Shown here: positions 18,922 to 28,402 of the stretch, piece by piece
Layout of the letters: every line of letters starts with the position of its first letter
How positions within the stretch are numbered: position 1 is the stretch's first letter
Assembly: GCF_030555055.1 (NCBI RefSeq)
Contig: NZ_JAMOAO010000001.1
Coordinates: forward strand, 2,046,001 to 2,110,000
DNA length: 64,000 nt
Source of the DNA: Nocardiopsis sp. YSL2
Lineage (GTDB): Bacteria; Actinomycetota; Actinomycetes; Streptosporangiales; Streptosporangiaceae
Direction: 5' to 3'
Notes under the pieces: model-generated
The model's input: the letters and a program-made list of their open reading frames with translations, nothing else
Told to the model about the DNA's origin: nothing
Databases searched by the model: none
Translations under genes and position numbers: made by a program

Positions 18922-20115
18922 GTGCAAGGGGAACTACTCGCTGCCGTGACCGGCATCTTCGGACTCGTGACAGGCATCGTCTTCGGTGTCCTCGCCGGTC
19001 CCTTCTTCCGTGCCCGCGCGGTCGACCGCCGGACGCCGGACCCGCCTCATCCCGACGGCAGCACTCTGCCACCCGGGATCGCCGAGGTGCTCTCCGCGCT
19101 TCCCTCCTCCGCCGTCGTGCTCGACTCCGCCGACCGCGTCCTGCGCGCCTCGTCCGCGGCCCGCGCCTTCGGCATCGTCCGGGGCGAGGAACTCGTCATC
19201 ACCGAACTCCTGGCCCTGGCCAGGCAGGTCCGGCGCGACGGGGTGATCAGGGAGACGGACATCGAGGTGGCCGTCCGCAAGTTCGGCCCCGACGCCACGT
19301 CCTTCGCGGTACGCGTGGCCCCTCTGGGCGGCACCGGTCTCGTGCTCGTCCTGGCGGAGGACCAGACCGAGCACCGGCGGGTGGAGGCCGTCCGGCGCGA
19401 CTTCGTGGCCAACATCTCGCACGAGTTGAAGACCCCGGTCGGCGCACTGTCCCTGTTGGCGGAAACGGTACAGGACGCCAGCGACGACCCCGAGGCCGTG
19501 CGCCGCTTCACCGAGCGCATGCAGACCGAGGCGTCCCGCCTGACGGCCGTCATCCAGGACCTCATCACGCTCTCGCGCATCCAGGGCGCGGAGCCGATGG
19601 CCGAGCCGACCCGGGTGGACCTCGGCGCCGTCGTGGAGGAGGCGCTCGACGCGGTGCGCATGCCGGCCGACGCCAAGGGGATCGAGCTGGTCGGCAGCGG
19701 CGCGGAGGGAGTCACCGTCCTCGGCGACGAGGGCCTGCTCGGGACGGCCCTGCGCAACCTGGTGGCCAACGCCGTCGCCTACAGTCCGAAGAACACGCGC
19801 GTCGCCGTCTCGGTGGGCGTGTCCAGGACCAGCGTCGACATCAGCGTCGCGGACCAGGGGATCGGGATTCCCCAGCAGGACCTGGAAAGGATCTTCGAGC
19901 GGTTCTACCGAGTGGACGCCGCTCGGAGCCGGGCCACCGGCGGAACCGGTCTCGGCCTGGCCATCGTCAAGCACATCATGACCCACCACCGTGGAGAAGT
20001 GAACGTGTGGAGCAAGGAGGGGTCCGGGTCGACGTTCACACTGCGTCTGCCCAGACCCGAGAGCCGAGGGGCCGACGCCTCCCGGAACACCGACCGTCAG
20101 GAGGCGGCACAGTGA
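18922..20115 (+). CDS. senX3: Sensor histidine kinase SenX3/PhoR
   Basis: A 397-residue phosphate-responsive kinase. Two hydrophobic segments within residues 5-30 anchor it with almost no extracytoplasmic part, as in SenX3, followed by a PAS-like domain (about 60-145). The HisKA box FVANISHELKTPVGAL holds phospho-accepting H167. HATPase motifs are NLVANAVAYSPKN (N box), DQGIGIP (G1) and GTGLGLAIVKHI (G2). The start is GTG 18922. TACGAT lies 6 nt before it, so the transcript is probably leaderless. It overlaps regX3 by 4 bp, giving tight translational coupling. Confidence 0.94.
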   Translation: MQGELLAAVTGIFGLVTGIVFGVLAGPFFRARAVDRRTPDPPHPDGSTLPPGIAEVLSALPSSAVVLDSADRVLRASSAARAFGIVRGEELVITELLALARQVRRDGVIRETDIEVAVRKFGPDATSFAVRVAPLGGTGLVLVLAEDQTEHRRVEAVRRDFVANISHELKTPVGALSLLAETVQDASDDPEAVRRFTERMQTEASRLTAVIQDLITLSRIQGAEPMAEPTRVDLGAVVEEALDAVRMPADAKGIELVGSGAEGVTVLGDEGLLGTALRNLVANAVAYSPKNTRVAVSVGVSRTSVDISVADQGIGIPQQDLERIFERFYRVDAARSRATGGTGLGLAIVKHIMTHHRGEVNVWSKEGSGSTFTLRLPRPESRGADASRNTDRQEAAQ

Positions 20116-20810
20116 CGCGCGTACTCGTTGTCGAGGACGAGGAATCGTACAGCGACGCCCTGTCGTACATGTTGCGCAAGGAGGGCTTCGAGGTCGCCGT
20201 GGCGCCCACGGGAACCGTGGCCCTGGAGACCTTCGACCGCACGGGTGCGGACCTGGTGCTGTTGGACCTGATGCTTCCGGGTCTGTCGGGCACCGAGGTG
20301 TGCCGGACCCTGCGGCAGAAGTCCAACGTCCCCGTGATCATGCTCACCGCCAAGGACTCCGAGATCGACAAGGTCGTCGGTCTGGAACTGGGCGCCGACG
20401 ACTACGTGACCAAGCCCTTCTCGTCCCGCGAGCTGGTGGCGCGCATCCGCGCGGTGCTGCGCCGTCGGGGCGAGGACGAGGTCGTCCTGCCCGCCGCCCT
20501 GGAGGCCGGTCCCGTCCGCATGGACGTGGAGCGGCACGTGGTGACGGTGCGCGGCGACCACGTCCAGCTTCCCCTGAAGGAGTTCGAGCTGCTGGAGGTG
20601 CTCCTGCGCAACGCCGGGCGGGTGCTCACCCGGATGCAGCTCATCGACCGCGTGTGGGGTGCCGACTACGTCGGCGACACCAAGACCCTCGACGTGCACG
20701 TCAAGCGCCTGCGCGCGAAGATCGAGGAGGACCCCGGCACCCCGAGGTACATCGTGACCGTGCGCGGCCTGGGCTACAAGTTCGAGCCGGTCACCGCGGC
20801 GGTGGAGTAG
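20112..20810 (+). CDS. regX3: Response regulator RegX3/PhoP (OmpR family)
   Basis: A 232-residue DNA-binding regulator of the phosphate-starvation response. The receiver begins TRVLVVEDEESY with phospho-acceptor D52 (LLDLMLPG), T79 and K101. The C-terminal winged helix has LPLKEFELLEVLLRNAGRV, TKTLDVHVKRLRAKI and IVTVRGLGYKFE. GTG 20112 overlaps the senX3 stop and follows AGGAGG by 7 nt. Strong hairpin downstream closes the operon. Confidence 0.95.
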   Translation: MTRVLVVEDEESYSDALSYMLRKEGFEVAVAPTGTVALETFDRTGADLVLLDLMLPGLSGTEVCRTLRQKSNVPVIMLTAKDSEIDKVVGLELGADDYVTKPFSSRELVARIRAVLRRRGEDEVVLPAALEAGPVRMDVERHVVTVRGDHVQLPLKEFELLEVLLRNAGRVLTRMQLIDRVWGADYVGDTKTLDVHVKRLRAKIEEDPGTPRYIVTVRGLGYKFEPVTAAVE

Positions 20811-20834
20811 CCCCGCCCTACCCCCTCTCCTGCT

Positions 20835-20866
20835 GTCCCGGGACGTGGCCCGCCACCTCCCGGGAC
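20835..20866 (+). terminator. Terminator after regX3
   Basis: GTCCCGGGA (20835-20843) pairs with TCCCGGGAC (20858-20866); GTGG/CCAC extends the stem inward around a CCCG loop. It starts 24 nt after the regX3 stop. Confidence 0.75.
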
Positions 20867-21020
20867 CGTCGTATCCGGCTCCGTCGGCCGCAGCGGCGCC
20901 CCTGCCCGGCAGCGGCACCGCCGTGGGCCGCGGGCGGAGCGGGGCCTGGTCCGGTGCGGTCGCCGGCCGCGCCCGGCACAGCGGTCCGGGTCCGTCCGCG
21001 GGTCGGTGGAGTGACGGCGC

Positions 21021-21446
21021 TCAGACCTCGACGATGACCGTGAAGGGGCCCTCGTTCGTGAGTGCGACGGACATCTGGGCGCCGAACACCCCCGTGGCGA
21101 CCTCCGCTCCCAGGTCGCGCAGCTCCTTGACCACCGCGTCCACCAGGGGTTCGGCGACGGGCCCCGGGGCGGCCGCCTGCCAGGTGGGGCGCCGGCCCTT
21201 GCGGGCGTCGCCGTAGAGCGTGAACTGGCTGACCACGAGCAGCGGCGCACCGGTGTCGGAGCACGACTGCTCGTCCTCCAGGACGCGCAGGGTCCACAGC
21301 TTCCTCGCGAGCTTGCGCGCCCCGGCCCCGGTGTCCTCGTGGGTCACGCCGACCAGCGCCGCCAACCCGGGCCGGTCGATCGCCCCGACCACCTCGCCGC
21401 CGACCGTCACCGACGCGTGCGACACCCGCTGAACCACAGCGCGCAT
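21021..21446 (-). CDS. dtd: D-aminoacyl-tRNA deacylase
   Basis: A 141-residue homodimeric proofreading enzyme that removes D-amino acids (and Gly from tRNA-Ala) from charged tRNA. The active-site motifs are [17 protein letters not shown] and the C-terminal [11 protein letters not shown] with the cross-subunit Gly-cisPro pair. Length is typical. ATG 21446 follows GAGGAGGGG, so the longer in-frame start is unnecessary. It lies 64 bp downstream of the DUF2207 gene on the same strand. Confidence 0.95.
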   Translation of the reverse strand: MRAVVQRVSHASVTVGGEVVGAIDRPGLAALVGVTHEDTGAGARKLARKLWTLRVLEDEQSCSDTGAPLLVVSQFTLYGDARKGRRPTWQAAAPGPVAEPLVDAVVKELRDLGAEVATGVFGAQMSVALTNEGPFTVIVEV

Positions 21447-21510
21447 ACCTGCCCCTCCTCTGGTTGCCATCCGTCCCGCGGCGTCCGCGGCCCGGCTCTA
21501 CGGCGGGCCG

Positions 21511-23355
21511 CTACCGCAGCCTGCGCTGGTTGAGCAGCCGCAGGCGGCGGCTGTTGGTGATGATGCCGGTGAGGATCACCGAGAACGCGCTGATGGAGTC
21601 GGCGAAGTCCTCGATCCGCCACTCCCGCGGTCCGGTGTACCAGGCCAGGCCGTCGCCGGTCAGCTCCTCGTCGCTGAGGTCGGCGAGCGCGGCGGAGGCC
21701 AGGATGTTCGCCCACCGGTCCACGTCGTCGAAGATCACCGCGTACGGCAGGTAGCGCGAGTAGAGCTCCACCCGCTGCCCCGGCGGGGCGGTCGCCGACC
21801 GCTGGCTGAGCAGGTAGTCGCGGAACCCCATGGTGTGCGCGAACACCGAGCTTCCGAGTTTGGTCTTGGCCGGCATGTACTGGGCACCCGCCGTGACGGC
21901 CGCGCCCGCGATGATCACGGCCAGGCCCGTGAACGCCGCCGAGGTGAACGCCGCCAGCAGGCCGGTCAGGACCACGCCCGAGACGGTGACGGCGATCCCG
22001 GCGGTGCTCCAGCGGCCGCGCACCTGGTGGGGCGGGCGGGCGAACCACCGCAGCCGGACCATGTCGCGGTACAGCTCCTCGCGCACCCGGTCGATGCGGG
22101 TGGGGAAGTCGTCGACCGTGCTCCGCGACCCCACCCTCGACAGGCGCACCGTGGCGTGCTCGCCGAACAGGGCGTCCATCAGCAGCCACTCGTAGGGCAG
22201 CAGGGACTCCCCCGGCGGGCCGTCCAGGCGGACCAGGCGCCAGTCCACGGACGTGAAGTGCTCGTGGGGCAGTTCCTCCAGCCGGATGTAGCCGCGTACC
22301 GCCAGGTCGACGACCGCGCCGGTGAGGTCGGTGATGTCCACGGTCTCGTTGACCAGCGTGCCGATCTGCCCCGGGTGCACGCCGTCGGGCGGCTCGAACC
22401 GCGGCCGACCCCGGTCGCCGGTCCCGACGGGCGCCTGTTCGACCCTGGCGGCCTCCTTGCGCAGCGCGCGCTCGTCCCGGCCGCGGACCCGGATCAGCAC
22501 CACCAGTCCGCCCACGAGCACCGCCAGCAGCAGCCCGAACACGCTGGAGGTCAGCGGGGTGACCTCGAAGGCCGACACCAGGGACCAGCGGCGGGTGAGG
22601 ATCGGTTCGCCCCGGGCGGTGCCGGGCGGGTAGTTGACGACGATGTCCAGGCGGTCGTCGGGGTCCATGTCGGCCTGGAGGAAGTGCGCGAGGTCGGAGC
22701 CCTCGCCCATGTCGGAGGCGGTGCAGTAGATCGCGCTGCGCCGCTCCCCCGCCAGGCAGGAGAGCGCCTCGGGCGGCAGGGGCGCCGTCACGGTCACGTC
22801 CGTGGCCGCGACGGGGTGGCTGTAGCCCCCGACCGCCCGCCACTCCATCTGGACGCCCTGCGCGATCTCGCTGACGGTGCCGACGACCTGGTAGGAGAGC
22901 ACCACACCGCCGGTGCCCGCCGTGTCGATCCGCGCGAGCAGCTTGCCGTCGACCTTGTCGGCCTCGACCGCCACCGGGTCACCTTCGAGGTCGGTCGCCG
23001 TGACCGCGCTCACCTCGAAGTTCCGGTCGTGGTCGGTGTCGTAGAGCATGGTCTCGGTGAGCGACCGGGTGAAGGTGTCGGGAGCGGTCCCGGTGAAGGT
23101 GAGGGTCTCTTCTCCGTGGAGGGTGCCCTGTTCGTCGAGCCGGAGCAGTATGTCGTTGTGGATCTCCGGGTCCGCGGCGGCCGGAGGGCCAGCCGCCGCC
23201 GTTCGTGCCCCCGGTACTGTGGAGCCCGGTGCCGCAGTCGCGGCGTGGGCCCGTCCCTGCGTCCCGGCCACGACGGGCACCAGGAGCAGCGAGGAGAACA
23301 CGAAAAGAGCCGTCGCCACCGCGACGGCCGGGCGCCAGGAGCCGACCCACCACAT
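21511..23355 (-). CDS. DUF2207 domain-containing membrane protein
   Basis: A 614-residue protein with an N-terminal signal/anchor (about 8-30), an extracytoplasmic DUF2207 beta-rich domain (about 60-290, beginning DPEIHNDILLRLDEQGTLHGEETLTF), a TM helix near 305-325, a cytoplasmic stretch, then a TM pair (about 465-510: VSGVVLTGLLAAFTSAAF, AVIIAGAAVTAG) and a cytoplasmic C-terminus. The order matches the family. Function is unknown in the family. A TAGGCT box 8 nt before ATG 23355 suggests a leaderless message. It is divergent, by 81 bp, from two metalloprotease genes, hinting at a joint envelope role. Confidence 0.88.
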   Translation of the reverse strand: MWWVGSWRPAVAVATALFVFSSLLLVPVVAGTQGRAHAATAAPGSTVPGARTAAAGPPAAADPEIHNDILLRLDEQGTLHGEETLTFTGTAPDTFTRSLTETMLYDTDHDRNFEVSAVTATDLEGDPVAVEADKVDGKLLARIDTAGTGGVVLSYQVVGTVSEIAQGVQMEWRAVGGYSHPVAATDVTVTAPLPPEALSCLAGERRSAIYCTASDMGEGSDLAHFLQADMDPDDRLDIVVNYPPGTARGEPILTRRWSLVSAFEVTPLTSSVFGLLLAVLVGGLVVLIRVRGRDERALRKEAARVEQAPVGTGDRGRPRFEPPDGVHPGQIGTLVNETVDITDLTGAVVDLAVRGYIRLEELPHEHFTSVDWRLVRLDGPPGESLLPYEWLLMDALFGEHATVRLSRVGSRSTVDDFPTRIDRVREELYRDMVRLRWFARPPHQVRGRWSTAGIAVTVSGVVLTGLLAAFTSAAFTGLAVIIAGAAVTAGAQYMPAKTKLGSSVFAHTMGFRDYLLSQRSATAPPGQRVELYSRYLPYAVIFDDVDRWANILASAALADLSDEELTGDGLAWYTGPREWRIEDFADSISAFSVILTGIITNSRRLRLLNQRRLR

Positions 23356-23436
23356 GTCGCGAGAGCCTATCCGGTCCCATGGGGCCGCGTCGCCACGGGG
23401 CGTTGTCGCGTACCCGCGCACGGTGGAGGGCCGAAC

Positions 23437-24420
23437 GTGAGGCGGAACGTGTCCGCGGGTCCGGAGTTCTGGTCCGAGCGACAGGGGTTCCTCCAGCGGA
23501 TGGGGCTCGGGGTGTCGCTGTGCATGGCCGCCGGGCTGGCCGCGATGGGTTTCACGGGGTTCCTCGCGATCTCCGAGCTGATGCACGCCGGCGATCCCGC
23601 GTGGTCGCACCCGGTGGCGGGCGAGGAGCACGGCGCACCGGTCGCGCCGCCCGACGGCACCGGTGACGGCACCGCGAACGCTACCGGCGACGGCCCGGGT
23701 GCCACGACGGTCGGCCGGAGCGCTTCCCTGGACGACAACCCCCTGTACCGCATCGGTGAGCTGGGCGAGGTGACCTGCACGGCGCCGGAACTGGACAAGG
23801 ACGACACCGAGTCGGTGGAGGACTTCGCCCACGCGATCGCCGACTGCCTGGACCAGGCCTGGGGCGACTACTTCGCCGCGGCCGGCCTGGAGTTCAGCTC
23901 ACCCAACCGCGTCTACTGGACCGCGGCGGGCCACAGCCCGTGCGGCGCCTTCCCCTCCGAGGGCACGGCCGCGTTCTACTGCGGCGCGAACCAGGGCCTC
24001 TACCTGGGGTTGGAGGACATCATCGCGGCCTCGGCCGACAACGAGAACCCGGAAGCGTACACGTTCCTCATCAGCCACGAGTACGGTCATCACGTCCAGG
24101 GGCAGTCGCGCATCCTCGCGCAGTTCCACAGCGCTCGCGCGGGCGCGGACCAGGAGGAGGCCGACGCGCTGAGCCGACGCAACGAGCTCCAGGCCAACTG
24201 CCTGGGCGGCGTGTTCCTGGGGGCCTCCGGCGACGCGCTGGGGTACGGCCCGGCCGAGCGGCGCAACATCCTCGACGACGTCGAACTGCGCAGCGACCGG
24301 GGCCGTGACCGGACCCACGGATCCGCCGAGAACGGCCGCATGTGGACCGCCCACGGCATGGACCGTGTGGACCCGGCGGCCTGTGACACCTGGAACGTGG
24401 ACGAGGACCTGGTGCGGTGA
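23437..24420 (+). CDS. Membrane-anchored neutral zinc metalloprotease (YpfJ-like), copy 1
   Basis: A 327-residue protein with an N-terminal TM anchor (about 23-47), a Gly/Thr/Ala-rich linker, and an extracytoplasmic peptidase domain. The zinc motif is HEYGH (214-218) inside FLISHEYGHHVQGQS, followed by RRNELQANCLGGVFLG, whose Glu is the probable third ligand. Several cysteines (114, 137, 169, 182) suggest disulfides. GTG 23437 follows GGAGGG by 7 nt. The stop overlaps the start of its paralog by 4 bp. Family substrates are unknown. Confidence 0.88.
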   Translation: MRRNVSAGPEFWSERQGFLQRMGLGVSLCMAAGLAAMGFTGFLAISELMHAGDPAWSHPVAGEEHGAPVAPPDGTGDGTANATGDGPGATTVGRSASLDDNPLYRIGELGEVTCTAPELDKDDTESVEDFAHAIADCLDQAWGDYFAAAGLEFSSPNRVYWTAAGHSPCGAFPSEGTAAFYCGANQGLYLGLEDIIAASADNENPEAYTFLISHEYGHHVQGQSRILAQFHSARAGADQEEADALSRRNELQANCLGGVFLGASGDALGYGPAERRNILDDVELRSDRGRDRTHGSAENGRMWTAHGMDRVDPAACDTWNVDEDLVR

Positions 24421-25382
24421 GCGGGGACCGGTCGAGCCGTGGGCCGCTCACCATGGTGGGCGGCCTGTTCGCGGCCCTGTTCGCGCTGGCCCTGCTGTCG
24501 TGGACGGCTGTCGCGGACGACACGTCGCCGGGCGGGGCCGACTCGGGCGGGACCGCCGGTGCGGTGGGCACCGTTCCCGACGACAAGCCGGTCCAGGAAC
24601 CCTCGGGGGGATCTCCCGGGCTGGGTGCCTCGGGCCGTCTGGGGCAGGCCGAGCGGCCCTCGGGGCACGCCGCCCTGGTGGCCAATCCGCTCTACCGCAC
24701 CGGTCGGCTGAGCCCGCTGCCCTGTCCGGTCGAGGAGCCGGACGTGCACGACGCCGCGCAGATGGAGGAGTTCCTCCACGCGGTGGCGGACTGCCTGGAC
24801 GACGCGTGGAGGACCCAGTTCGCGCGGGCGGGAATCCCGTTCGAACCGCCGCAGCGGGTGTTCTGGTCCGAACCTGGGACGAGCCCGTGCCGTCCCTACC
24901 CCTCGGCGGCGGGCGCCTTCTACTGCCGGGCGAGCAAGAGCATCTACATCGGCGCCTCGGACGTGGTGGAGAAGTGGAACGGCACCAGCCGCAGCGTGGT
25001 GTACGCGTCCCTGCTGGCCCACGAGTACAGCCACCACGTCCAGGGCGAGTCAGGGCTGCTGGACTACTACCACGGGCAGCGTGAGCAGGAGCCGGACGCC
25101 CTGGGGCGCAACGCGTGGACGCGCCGCAGCGAACTCCAGGCCAACTGCCTGGCGGGCGCGTTCCTGGGCGCGGTGCGGGTCACCTATCCGTTGGGCGACG
25201 ACGACCTGGACTCCCTGTTGGAGGACGCCGCGGCCACCGCGGACCGCGTGGACGGCCCGGAGTCGGAGCGCACGCACGGGTCGGAGGACAACGGCGTGTG
25301 GTGGACGCGGACGGGCTGGGAGGAGCAGTCGCCGGGCGCCTGCAACACCTGGGACGTGGGTGACGAGGACCTGGTGCAGTAG
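24417..25382 (+). CDS. Membrane-anchored neutral zinc metalloprotease (YpfJ-like), copy 2
   Basis: A 321-residue paralog of the preceding gene. TM anchor about 12-33, disordered linker to about 85, then NPLYRTGRLSPLPCP, matching NPLYRIGELGEVTCT in copy 1. Zinc motif HEYSH at 202-206 (LLAHEYSHHVQGES), then RRSELQANCLAGAFLG. The C-terminal HGSEDNGVWWTRTGWEEQSPGACNTWDV block also matches. The GTGA overlap with copy 1 indicates one operon and coupled translation. The copies have diverged widely in sequence, so the duplication is old and both are likely functional. Confidence 0.88.
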   Translation: MSGDRSSRGPLTMVGGLFAALFALALLSWTAVADDTSPGGADSGGTAGAVGTVPDDKPVQEPSGGSPGLGASGRLGQAERPSGHAALVANPLYRTGRLSPLPCPVEEPDVHDAAQMEEFLHAVADCLDDAWRTQFARAGIPFEPPQRVFWSEPGTSPCRPYPSAAGAFYCRASKSIYIGASDVVEKWNGTSRSVVYASLLAHEYSHHVQGESGLLDYYHGQREQEPDALGRNAWTRRSELQANCLAGAFLGAVRVTYPLGDDDLDSLLEDAAATADRVDGPESERTHGSEDNGVWWTRTGWEEQSPGACNTWDVGDEDLVQ

Positions 25383-25477
25383 GTCCGTGGCGCGGCCGGT
25401 TCCGGCCGGGATCCGGTCGTCCACAGGCCGTACGCCGCCGCTGTCGCTCGGACACTCAGCGTGGCAGGATGCTGCGT

Positions 25478-27985
25478 ATGCAGGACCACGACTCCCCCTG
25501 GGGCTCCCCCGCGCCCACGACCTCCGACTCCTCGCTGCGTCCCTCCGGCTCCGCCGACACCGCCGGGGCCGCCACCGCCGGCCCCGGTGTCCGGGGCGGG
25601 GCCGGTGCCTTCGCACGCCGCGGCGCCGAGCCGGGTGTCCGGGGCGGCTCACCCGATGACGACCGCCCCCTCGCCGACCGGGTGGAACTGCGCGTGCACG
25701 GCGTCAGCGGCGGTCAGGCGGAGGAGCTGTTGGACGTCGAACCCGCCATGCGCGTGGGCGGCGACCGGCTGGCGGGGTTCTTCCGGTGGCGCCGAGAACC
25801 CGACACCGAGACCGTCCCCGGTGTGCGGCGGGAGATCTTCGCGTGGGGCAATCTGACGTCGGGCCGCTCCTCGCGGGCGCTGTGGCTGCTGTTGCTGCCG
25901 TTCATGCTGCTCAACGTCGCGTACTGGATGCGCCCGGGCCGGATGGACCGCGAGCCCGCCGGGCTGAGCCGTGTGGCCAACAACGTCTACGGGGCGAGCG
26001 TGCGTCTGCTCGCGCTGTCGCTGACCGCCCTCATCACCCTGGCCACGGCCGGAATCGGCATGGACCTGGTGGCCTGGCAGTGCGGGGGCCTGGGCGAGGG
26101 CTGCGCCGAGGCCAGGCCCTGGCTGGGTTTCCTCGCCGCCCCCGGCTCACCGTTCTCCGCCCCGGGCCCGTCGCTGCTGGTGGGCGCGGCGCTGCCGGTC
26201 ACGGTGGTGCTGGTGCTGTGGCGGCTGTCGCGACGGACGGCCGCCGACTACGAGGTCGTGGCCGCGCCCGTGCCGCCCCGGGAGGCGGCCGCGGCGCCGC
26301 TCAGCCACGCGGCGTTCTGGCGCAACAGCGAGACCATGGCCCGGTTGCGGTCGGCGCACATCGCTGTGGCCGTGGGCATGGTCGCGCTGCTCCTGCTGGT
26401 CCCGGCGCTCCAGGACGATCTGGTGCGCGACGCGGACCCGGGCGCGCGGCCGTACGCGGGTCTCGCCCTGGCCGGGCTCCTGGGCGCGGTGCTGACCGTC
26501 AGTTCGGCGAGCGTCCTGGTGCCGGGGGTGGATCCGCGGTGGAACGCGCGGGCGGACCGGGTCTGCCGGATCCTGCGCGACGCCGCCATCGTGCTCGCGG
26601 TGGCCGTGGCCGGGTACGCGGTGTGGCCGCGTGCGGGTTGGTCCGCGCAGGGCCGGCTGCCCGGTCACGATACGGCGCTCAACACGCTGTTCGCCGTCCA
26701 GGGGACGTTCGCCGTGCTACTGCTGACGGCGGCTCTGGTGCTCTACGCCGTGGACCGGGCGCACGACGGCACGGCGATGCGCGGCCTGGCGGGGCCCGCG
26801 ACCGCGGTGCTGGGCGCCCTGTTGGGCGGCGGGTTCTCCGCGGCGCTGGTCTACCAGGGCTCGTTGTGGCTGAGCGGCTGCGGAACGAGGGGTTCCGCCG
26901 GGGGCGGCTGCCTGCCGCTGGATCCGCCGGCGGCCTACTCCTGGTTGCAGCTCGCGTTCGCGTTCGAGGCGGCCATCGCGCTGGGCACGGCGGCGGTGCT
27001 CGCCCTGGAGGTGCGGCGCGGCACCCGGGCCCAGGTGCCGGACGTCACCGAGCAGTACGCCAGGAGCGTGCGCGACCGGCGCACGTGGGACATCGCCCGG
27101 GCGCGGGCCGTCGGGCGGCTGACGGAGGTGCTGCCGTCGGTACTGGTGGCGCTGCTGGCGCCGGCGGTGCTGCTGGTGGCGCTGGTGCTGTACGCGGTAC
27201 TGTCCGGCGACCTGGTCGCCGGAGCGGTGACCGCGAACGCCGCGGTCTCCGGGCGGCTGGGGCTGCTGGCCCAGGAAGCGGTGACGGGGCTGGTGACCGT
27301 CGGCTCCCTCATCGGCGGCCTGGCGCTGGTGGCGCTCGCCTGGATCGGGCGCAGTGCCTACCGGGACCGCCCCACACGGCAGGCGGTGGGCGCCCTGTGG
27401 GACGTGGGCACGTTCTGGCCGCGGGTCGCCCACCCGCTGGCGCCGCCCTCCTACGCGGAGCGGGCGGTCCCGCAGTTGACCGCGCGGGTGGCGCGGATGG
27501 CCAGGGACGGCACGGGCGTGGTGCTGTCGGGGCACTCACAGGGGTCGGTGCTCGCTGCGGCCACGGTGTGGCAGCTGCCCGCGGACGTGCAGGGGCGCAT
27601 CGCCCTCATCACCCACGGGTCTCCGCTGCACCGGCTGTACGCTCGCTACTTCCCCGCCTACTTCGGGCCGGTGGCCTTCGCCGACCTGCGCACACGGGTG
27701 TCGGACTGGCGCAACCTGTGGCGGATGACGGACGCCATCGCGGGGCCGGTGCACATGCGCGACGCCGCCGGAGAGATCGGGGAGGACGAGGTGGTCGCCA
27801 TCGCGGAACCGCTGCCCGACCCGCGGTCCTACGACGCGCCGCCGGGCGAGGCCCGCAGACCGGAGATCCTGGGCCACTCGCACTACACCGGTGACCCCGC
27901 CTACGCGGAGTCGCTCCGGGCCGTACTGCGCACCCTGGACGAGAGTCCGCAACCCGGCCACCGCCCCCGAGGGACCGGGGCGTGA
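25478..27985 (+). CDS. Large multi-pass membrane protein with split alpha/beta-hydrolase motifs
   Basis: An 835-residue protein. After a disordered N-terminus (1-70) comes VELRVHGVSGGQAEELLD, like the first strand and oxyanion loop (HGxxGG) of a lipase. Residues about 130-640 then hold about ten TM helices in groups. The C-terminal cytoplasmic part has GVVLSGHSQGSVLAAATVW, a GxSxG nucleophile elbow, and ends with ILGHSHYTGDPAYAE, where the His could complete a triad. The hydrolase fold would be closed around a membrane insertion. ATG 25478 follows AGGA by 8 nt; ATG 25469 is possible. Substrate unknown, perhaps a lipid. Confidence 0.75.
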   Translation: MQDHDSPWGSPAPTTSDSSLRPSGSADTAGAATAGPGVRGGAGAFARRGAEPGVRGGSPDDDRPLADRVELRVHGVSGGQAEELLDVEPAMRVGGDRLAGFFRWRREPDTETVPGVRREIFAWGNLTSGRSSRALWLLLLPFMLLNVAYWMRPGRMDREPAGLSRVANNVYGASVRLLALSLTALITLATAGIGMDLVAWQCGGLGEGCAEARPWLGFLAAPGSPFSAPGPSLLVGAALPVTVVLVLWRLSRRTAADYEVVAAPVPPREAAAAPLSHAAFWRNSETMARLRSAHIAVAVGMVALLLLVPALQDDLVRDADPGARPYAGLALAGLLGAVLTVSSASVLVPGVDPRWNARADRVCRILRDAAIVLAVAVAGYAVWPRAGWSAQGRLPGHDTALNTLFAVQGTFAVLLLTAALVLYAVDRAHDGTAMRGLAGPATAVLGALLGGGFSAALVYQGSLWLSGCGTRGSAGGGCLPLDPPAAYSWLQLAFAFEAAIALGTAAVLALEVRRGTRAQVPDVTEQYARSVRDRRTWDIARARAVGRLTEVLPSVLVALLAPAVLLVALVLYAVLSGDLVAGAVTANAAVSGRLGLLAQEAVTGLVTVGSLIGGLALVALAWIGRSAYRDRPTRQAVGALWDVGTFWPRVAHPLAPPSYAERAVPQLTARVARMARDGTGVVLSGHSQGSVLAAATVWQLPADVQGRIALITHGSPLHRLYARYFPAYFGPVAFADLRTRVSDWRNLWRMTDAIAGPVHMRDAAGEIGEDEVVAIAEPLPDPRSYDAPPGEARRPEILGHSHYTGDPAYAESLRAVLRTLDESPQPGHRPRGTGA

Positions 27986-27988
27986 GGT

Positions 27989-28285
27989 CTACCAGGGGCC
28001 GTAGGGGCCGTTGTTGCGGCCGCCCTGGCTCCCCTTGACCGCAGGACGCACGTCCAGAAGGAAGACGAGCGTGGCCACCAGGCCCATGATCACGAGGAAG
28101 CCGGTGCCGGAGAACACCGCCAGCAGGGACAGGCCGCTGGCCAGTCCCGTGAGGATGACCCACAGCTTCTTGGTCTGCTTGTCCATGATCTCGAACGCGG
28201 AGGCCGGTGTGCGCAGTGCCTCGATCAGCGCGTAGAGGCTGGCCACGAAGGTGGCCAGATAGATGGCCTGCCAGATCAGGTACAT
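27989..28285 (-). CDS. DUF2516 family membrane protein
   Basis: A 98-residue actinobacterial membrane protein with three TM helices (about 5-22, 42-60, 63-82) and a short glycine/asparagine-rich tail ending GPYGPW. Length and layout match DUF2516, which has no known function. The ATG follows GGGAG by 5 nt. It converges with the hydrolase-like gene, 3 bp between stops, so no separate terminator is possible there. Confidence 0.85.
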   Translation of the reverse strand: MYLIWQAIYLATFVASLYALIEALRTPASAFEIMDKQTKKLWVILTGLASGLSLLAVFSGTGFLVIMGLVATLVFLLDVRPAVKGSQGGRNNGPYGPW

Positions 28286-28402
28286 GCACGCTCCCGACTA
28301 CGTCCTGAACGGGGGTCCGCCCGCTCTCCACAGTAAACGGATCGGATCGGCGATTGGTGCCCGGTGGAGGCTGAGATCACACCGGCGCGCCGGGCGTTCC
28401 CG

